DNA of 64,000 bases, taken from NCBI GenBank assembly GCA_002104895.1, contig MCFG01000238.1, forward strand, positions 1-64,000, given 5' to 3'. Below are positions 56,756 to 64,000 of this stretch, in pieces. Numbering within the stretch: position 1 is the stretch's first letter; every line of letters begins with the position of its first letter. The translations under genes and the position numbers were made by a program. This stretch comes from Anaeromyces robustus. Its lineage: Eukaryota; Neocallimastigomycota; Neocallimastigomycetes; Neocallimastigales; Neocallimastigaceae. A model generated the notes under the pieces. The model was given only the letters and a program-made list of their open reading frames with translations, had not been told where the DNA came from and did not search any database.

Positions 56756-57590
56756 TTTAATTAATTAAATCAATCAATTTCTAAGCCAGAGAGAAATAAA
56801 TTTAATAAATATATAAAATAATATAAAATAAAAGAATAAAGAAAATATATTAAATAATTAATATAATAAATAAAATATAAAAATTTAATAATAAAAAAAT
56901 AAATATTTATGCCAATATATAATAAAAACAAAAAAAAAAAAATAAAATAAAATAAGCAAATAAAAATAAAGCACAAAGTATAAAAAGAATAAAAAATATA
57001 AAAATAAAATAAATTCAATAATAAATAATAAAAAAAAAACTATAAATTACTAATAAAAATAATAATAATGAAATAATTTAGAAACAATAATTTTTTATCA
57101 CAATGATTTTAACAAAAAATTGAATGTAGAAATAAATTATCTTCATTTTATTTTTTTTAAAAATATTGAATAAAAATATTAAAAAATACAAAATATACAA
57201 ATAGTATTATATATATATTTGTTTTATTTATTTTGTTTTGTTTTTGTTTATTAATATTTTATTTAATTTTACATAAATATTTAATATTTATGTAGTATAA
57301 AATAGAAATAGCGTTTATATTTTTTAAAACTGTAAATTTTAAATCGTTCTTATTTTAAATTCTTTAATTTATTTATAATATATATATATATATATACATG
57401 TTTTATTTATTTTGTTTTGTTTATATTTTATTTAATTTTACATATATATTTAATAATAATAATTTATGTAGTATAAATAGTAATGGCGTCTGTAATTGTT
57501 AAAACTGTTCCTTCATTTAAATAATTCTTTAATTATATAATATTAATAAAATAATTGATGAATATTTATTAGTAATTCATTAAATGTTCA
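56756..57590. other. Convergent 3' intergenic region, VMA10 and kinetochore gene
   Basis: 835 bp between two stop codons. A-rich in the left half; the right half is a ~160-bp tandem duplication listed separately. No coding signal. Confidence 0.6.
57211..57540. repeat. Two direct copies of a ~160 bp segment
   Basis: Copies from about 57211 and about 57380 share TTTATTTATTTTGTTTTGTT, then ATTTTATTTAATTTTACATA, TTATGTAGTATAAA, a GCGT-containing patch and AAAACTGT. They differ by short indels. The GCGT-bearing core is the least A/T-biased part and is kept in both. Confidence 0.8.
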
Positions 57591-59958
57591 TTAAAATTTA
57601 ATATTTTGTTTTACCTCAAGCTTAACCAAATTCTTATTATTTTTATCAGAAGAATAAGCATGAACTAATTCAAAGCAACCAGGAGTTCTCGGATACTCAG
57701 GGTCAATTTGAAATACTAATATTGTTTGAGATATATCATTTAATATAATTTCTAAATTCCCTTGACAGCCTTTTATATCTGTATATTTTATATCATATCT
57801 AATTTATTTTATATATAATATTATAATAAAATTTAGAATAATACAATTTAATACAATTTATTTTACTAAACACAAAATAAATTTACTTTACTACCTTAAT
57901 TTTAATTTTTGAAATTCAATTATTCTTTCATTAATATTTGCTACTCTCCAAGTTATTTCTTTTACATAAAAGCACATTAATTCTTCAATGCTATCTGTTC
58001 TTTTTTTTCCTTCCTCTATTATATCATCAATATATATATTTTGATTTTTTAACTATTTCATTATATAAAAAAAAATAAATATTGTTAATATTTTAAAAAT
58101 AAATAAAAATTTATATATTATTTTTTTATAATTACTAAATATTACCTTAACATTTACTGTATTGTTTTTATAAACTAAATTTATTATTATATCATAAACT
58201 GAATGATCTTTTAAAGTAATTCTTTTAACAATTTCTAATTCATCAGGTTCGACATAATTTAAAGACACAATAGAATCAATATTAGAGATTAATTTCCCTG
58301 TTATATTATACCTTATATTTATAATATAATTATATATAATTGTTTAATTTTTGACATTTTATTTTTAAAAGATTTGATATTGTATAAAATAATTTTTTTA
58401 CCATTCACACATATTTTTAAAAATTGGATTGATATTTGAAGTTTTTCGTATTGTTTCTGTAACAGCTGTTTCTACATTTGTTCTTTGAATTCTTAAATTT
58501 GATATTTCCTTTCCCAGTTGTATTATTTTTTCATTTAATGATATAATAGATTCTTCTTGCTCTTGTAAATAACTTTCTAATTCTATTATTTTAGTTTCCT
58601 AGAATTATAAAAAAGAATTATTACATTTTATTGTTATTTTATAATTATTAATTATATAAATAAAAAAATAACATTTATATACTTGTTCATCAACAATATT
58701 TTGGACTCCTTTCTTTTATCCAGCAATACATTACACATATTGGTATAATAAAAATTATATCATAAATAAATGATGAAAATGATAATAATAATTAATTAAT
58801 AAATTAATAAATTAATAATATATAGTAATATTAATATTTATACTAATATTAACATATATGAAATTACTAATTTAGAAGTTGAACTTTCATAGTTTTTTAT
58901 TTCTTCCTCCTAAGAAAATATATACAATAAATTAACATTGGTTCTTTAAATATATATATTACTAACTTTTATTATAAAAATTAACAAAATATTTATAATT
59001 AACTGATTTTCTTATTTTATTTTGCAATTGTTCTACTTCTTGGAAATGTTTCGATATTGTCTCAAAAGCTTTTGCATATACATATATATACAATTAATAC
59101 ATTAAATAAAATAAGTTTATATATATATATTATATAAATTAACCTTGATTCACATTTTCTATTATTTCTAATAATTGATTTTTTGCATTTTCAATATCCT
59201 GTTTAGCTTGATTTAATTTTATTTTATCATCCTTTGCTATTGATTCTGTATTTTATATATTATTAAAGTTAACGAAGAAAGAAAAGAAAAGAAAAGAAAA
59301 GAAAAGAAAAGAAGAAAAAAAAAAAAAAAAAAAAAAAAAAAGATATTTTACCAATTTCAGCTACTTGTTGTAAATTTGAATAAGTTGGTGGATTGGAAAA
59401 AATTTGATTTAAAAAATATGACTTTGTTTGGAACTCTCTAAAATTAATCCTTAATTCCGAAAATAAATCCTTTATTTATATATGATAAAAAAATAATTTA
59501 TTACTATTATTACTTTTATCCTCTGTATCTAATTCTTTTATTTTTTCAAAAAATTTACGTAATAACTTATATATTCATTAAAAACATAAATTATATCATA
59601 TTCAAATTTATTATTTATCATATTATATTCTGATAAATATTTGAAACCATATACCTTTTGATACTGTAATTCCTCTTTTAAGTAAATTGAATTATATTTT
59701 AATTCATTGGGTATACTACTATTATTTTCTTGATTATCAATTATTATACCACCTTTAACAGTAGCATTTTTATGTTTTAATTTGCTTATATTAAATTGCG
59801 TCTTATAAAATTTGTTAAATAATCTTCATATAAATATAAAAATAAAAAATTAATATACTTATTATAATTTATAATATTATATATTATTATTTTTATTACA
59901 AATTTAATTCCTCATTATTAATATAATCGCTTTTAACTACACTCTGTAAATCATTCAT
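57591..59958 (-). CDS. Putative kinetochore protein, Sos7/Kre28/ZWINT-like with C-terminal RWD-like region
   Basis: Exons on minus: 59958-59900, 59823-59655, 59565-59514, 59469-59352, 59245-59144, 59068-59004, 58909-58868, 58712-58683, 58598-58402, 58311-58146, 58052-57895, 57798-57591; about 454 aa. All joins are GT-AG and in frame except exon 3 to exon 4, which has one base too many, in an A run at 59514-59517 (base error, or a site I have missed). Residues ~75-125 carry FREFQTKSYFLNQIFSNPP, close to the Sos7 pattern E-TK-FL-I--PP. A long coiled coil follows (KLNQAKQDIENAKNQLL to LQEQEESIISLNEKIIQLGK). The C-terminal ~200 residues look alpha/beta (WYNITGKLISNIDSIVSL; WRVANINERIIEFQKLKLRY; FQIDPEYPRTPG), compatible with an RWD fold as in KNL1/Spc105. 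It would act at the outer kinetochore. Family assignment is from memory. Confidence 0.65.
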
Positions 59959-60056
59959 TTTAAATTATATAAATTTATAATAATAGTATAATTGTACATC
60001 TATTAAAAAATTTAAAAAAAAAATGAATTTTTATATAATTTTCAATTTAATTAATT

Positions 60057-60274
<218 letters not shown>

Positions 60275-60558
60275 TATAATATTATCCATATATTATTATT
60301 GATAGACTTTCAGTCATTATATAACTTAATATATTTTTGATTCTTTTATTATTTATAATTAAGAAAAGTTTTTGCTATTAGTCTAAAAATATTTTTTGAA
60401 GTAAATATGTGAAATATTACATTAATATAAAAGTAAAATGAAATGAAAAAAATAATTATTGATATTAATACCTTTTAAAGGAATTTTTGATTATAGATGT
60501 AATTTATTAACTAAAATTTTATTTTTCTGTTTTGAATAATTATTGCTTTAGAGAATTC

Positions 60559-61095
60559 TTAATATATATTTAAACAAATATTGACAAAATAACTATTTCC
60601 TGTTTCATAGTTATTTATTTCTCTATCAGTCTGATGGTGATTATTGCTATTTTCACAATCATTCAAACACATTTGATCGACACTTTTCTGGGTCTTAAAT
60701 ATTAGCCTATAGTTTTTCTGTGATAAAGAAAGAAATTCATATTTATCCTGATAGTAGGGTATATATAAGTAGATGTATTATAAATTTTAGAAAAATTTTT
60801 AAAACAAATTAATTTGAATAAAAAAAATATAGTTGAGTCCTGCTAATAAAGTTTGTACTTGTCAAAAAAAAAAAAATTTAAGTGATAGTGAAGTGATCAA
60901 GAAAAGAAAATAGAATTTTCCAATGAAATTGTTAATATCATTAGAGAAAAAAATATATTTGTTAAATTACAAACAATAAGACTTTTTCATCTTTTTATCA
61001 ACCAGATATAAAAGAATTCACCTCCTGTTTTCAAATGCTAGTTGTTCCATCAAATTATACATTGACCCAGATTTATCTAATATTATGATAATTAA
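60559..61095 (-). pseudogene. Relic of a von Willebrand A domain gene
   Basis: On the minus strand near 61092-61020 a short open piece reads IIILDKSGSMYNLMEQLAFE, a clear vWA MIDAS motif (D-x-S-x-S) after a hydrophobic beta strand. It is cut off soon after. Further along, 60720-60559 gives a 53-codon open piece (starting QKNYRLIFKTQK, with CLNDCEN) preceded by an acceptor-like TTTATCACAG and ending in a stop. The ~300 bases between do not read through. It is best explained as a decayed vWA gene or isolated exons of one. The copine in this window has a different MIDAS form, so this is not a simple copy of it. Confidence 0.5.
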
Positions 61096-61856
61096 GAAGG
61101 AAAAACCATATTTATTGAGAATATTTCAGTACGTAAATTTAAAATTTTACAATAATTTATATGGCTCCTTTTTAGTAATAATATTATAACTATAAAGTTC
61201 TAATAAACATATTATGATATTATAAAAATTATAATATTATATAATTATAAAAATATATTAATAATTACGAAATGCAGAGCATATCTGTAAAATATTAATA
61301 CTAATGTTATTATAATTATCTATAAAACGTCAATTTCAATTATTTAAAGAAAAAAATTAAATAATGAAAAACAAAATAATTAAAATTTTTTTTTTTTTAC
61401 TTATTTATTATAATTCTTTTGTTAAAAAAATTTGTTTATATTTATTATAGTATTCTATTTTTTTATTATTTTTTAATCAGTTAAGATAGTTACACTAAAA
61501 CTTTATTTAATAACTTTAAATGAATTATTTACAATTATATTTTTTAAAATTTACTTTTTGTATATAAATAATACAATTATATTTAACTTCGACATTTTAA
61601 TTATTTTGTATATAAATTCAATTATAAATAAAAATAGCTATAATTTATTTAATATTTAATATTATAATGTTCAATATTAAATATATTATAATATATATAA
61701 TAAATATAGAATAAAAAAAATCTTCATTTATATAATATTTTTGTTATTCTTATTCTCTTTACAAATATCAAAAAATACTTATACTATATTTTAATAATAT
61801 AAAATAATTATAAATGATTTCTTTATTGAAATCATCTTGATAGTTAAAATGATAAA

Positions 61857-62337
<481 letters not shown>

Positions 62338-62520
62338 GAATTCCAAATTATATATATATTTGATAAAAACCATTGATAATGAATTAAAATAAAATAAATT
62401 ATAAATACACTATATATATAATATATAAATGATAGTCCTTTTTTTTTTTTCTTTTGACAATGTATAATAAATATTGTATTAATTAAATATAAATATCATT
62501 ATTACATTTATACGTTGTTA

Positions 62521-64000
62521 TTATATTGTATTATTAATAGAATATAAACTTCGATTAGATTTATTAATTAAAATTTTGATCTTTCCATTTTGAAATTTAA
62601 CAACTTTAGAGCATTCATTATAAATATTAATATAATCTTCAGTTAATATCTCCATATTATCGTTCTTTGTCTTATTTAACATTCTTATACCAGTTTTTTT
62701 ATTTTTTGGTCTTGTTTCGAAATAAGTCATTGGATCATCACCATGTTTTGTTAATATATAAAAATATTTATCCCAATAAAAAAATACTGATATTAAAAAT
62801 AATGAAATATTATTAAAAATAAAATCTCCTCTTAATCTTGCTTTTTTATTTTTTGGGAATACCAAAAATGTAATAACCTTTAAATATAAAAAACGAAAAT
62901 ACCAATATTAATTTTATATTAATTATATATATATTATTATTATATATCATTATTAATTCATAATATTATATAATATAATTAATTATAATAAAAATATAAT
63001 TAAACTATTATTACATTTATTAAAGGTCCAAAAAAAATCCAAATAACTATTGTATATGTTATATAATAACAACATTTATATATGAATATATATCCTCCAA
63101 TACTTTTTCCTTTTATAAATATAATTATCATAAAAATTATCTCTATTAAATTGACAAATAATTCTATTCTATGAATTAAGCATTGATAATACCATTCATG
63201 ATTTTCATCTTGAACAAAACTATCTTCATCTGATAGTTTATTATAGAAAAAAAGGACTATAATAGTAAATAATATAATAATAGGATAAGCAACTAATAAT
63301 TCAATATTAAGTGAACATAATTTAGTTAACATTTTATTAAAATCCTTAATAGTATATTCAGATTTTATGGTAGAATTGTTTTTTGCAATATAAGAAATTG
63401 ATTCATTATGATTATTACTGTTATTACTGTTACTGCTAATATTGCCGCTTTGATTAAATAAATCATTACTATTTTTAGCACTATTAATAATATTATTTGT
63501 ATTACCAGGATAAGTTGTTTTTGTGGAAGGTAAATATGTTATTGTATTATATAAATTCGATATAAATTTTATTTTGTCATTTTTAATAGTTGAAACACCT
63601 AATTCACATCCATAGAATATATATAGATAGTATATAAATAGTATTAATATAGTACCAGATATTCTAAATACAAAAAATAATGAAGATGTAATAAAAGTGT
63701 TTGAAACCATAAAATAATATGAAAAATAAATTAATATTAAACCAACTGACACAAAGATATTCTTTAACAATCCTGTATCTTTTATTATTCTTTTCTTTTT
63801 ATTATAATAAAGAAATGCAATGTTAAGAATATGAATAAATATTAAAAGATCAGCCCAAACTTTAACAACTTTTGTTAAGTCGCTATATAATATGTAATTA
63901 AATTATTAGTATGAAATAAATAATAAATAGTTAAATTATTAGAAAATATTAATAAAATAAATAATACATAATTAATAATAATAAATGTTATTTTAAAATT
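62521..64000 (-). CDS. Multi-pass membrane protein, possibly 7-TM receptor-like (5' end beyond the window)
   Basis: Two exons are visible on minus: 63882-63015 (acceptor ttatatag) and 62877-62521 (acceptor atttaaag), joined in phase 0 as ...FGPLIN-VITFLVFPKNKK. About 408 residues are seen; 63883-64000 is intron, so the N-terminus lies past the right edge. Hydrophobic segments in order: LLIFIHILNIAFLYY; IFVSVGLILIYFSYYFMV; SLFFVFRISGTILILFIYYL; then a ~90-residue Asn/Ser-rich loop; LLVAYPIIILFTIIVLFF; LFVNLIEIIFMIIIFI; and YYITYTIVIWIFFGPLINV, ending in a basic KNKKARLRG turn and a charged tail. Six helices are seen, so with one upstream a seven-helix receptor is plausible. I recognise no signature motif, and transporter or other integral proteins remain possible. 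Confidence 0.7.

Noticed and set aside
56770-57018. 82-aa hydrophobic minus frame after VMA10
   Set aside because: Phe/Tyr/Ile-only composition from A/T noise, no start context and no relatives recognised.

Overview
The window looks like nuclear DNA of an anaerobic gut fungus (Neocallimastigomycota). Non-coding DNA is almost pure A/T with long homopolymers and TTTA, ATT and AAT arrays. Genes are far apart (a 12.5 kb stretch has none), and introns are many, short and GT-AG. The gene set is fungal: RNA polymerase II with 27 CTD heptads, a Ran1/Sks1-like kinase and a Sos7-like kinetochore protein. A DNAAF10/WDR92 dynein-assembly factor implies flagellated zoospores. Poly-Asn tracts and a copine recall Dictyostelium, but the very low gene density and DNAAF10 argue against an amoeba. 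This assignment is inference.

Layout. 0.8-4.2 kb: an intronless protein kinase (-). 4.2-16.7 kb: a gene desert with one ~240 bp segmental duplication. 16.7-22.9 kb: RPB1 (-), four exons, 1741 aa; its first exon is a small G+C-richer island. 24.4-30.0 kb: a tandem pair (+) of RING / TRAF-zinc-finger / SPRY genes that share exon lengths base for base. 30.7-32.8 kb: DNAAF10/WDR92 (+), nine exons, with a decayed copy of its 3' end just downstream. 33.7-39.0 kb: gene remnants, a small possible gene and a 214 bp TTTA array. 39.6-41.0 kb: an RPL7-family gene, best read as RLP7/RPL7L1 (+), whose second intron holds a C/D-box snoRNA with a 14-nt perfect antisense to 25S/28S rRNA. 41.4-44.0 kb: a copine (-). 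46.0-53.0 kb: a 1896-aa LisH / poly-Asn / WD40 protein (+), 13 exons. 53.5-54.7 kb: RPL3 (-). 55.6-56.8 kb: V-ATPase subunit G (+). 57.6-60.0 kb: a Sos7/Kre28/ZWINT-like kinetochore protein (-). 60.5-62.5 kb: a vWA gene relic and large simple repeats. 62.5 kb to the edge: the 3' part of a multi-pass membrane protein (-).

The genes are mostly unrelated housekeeping and signalling functions, with no operon-like logic. Four gene pairs are divergent and share upstream DNA: RPB1/RING-1, copine/LisH-WD40, RPL3/VMA10 and, more loosely, the kinase with the desert. Several genes carry an intron at or just after the start codon (ATG|gt in RPL3 and VMA10, ATGGT|gt in the RPL7-family gene), so open frames alone miss the true starts. 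Exon joins were worked out by hand from GT-AG sites, reading phase and remembered family sequences; no alignment or RNA data was available.
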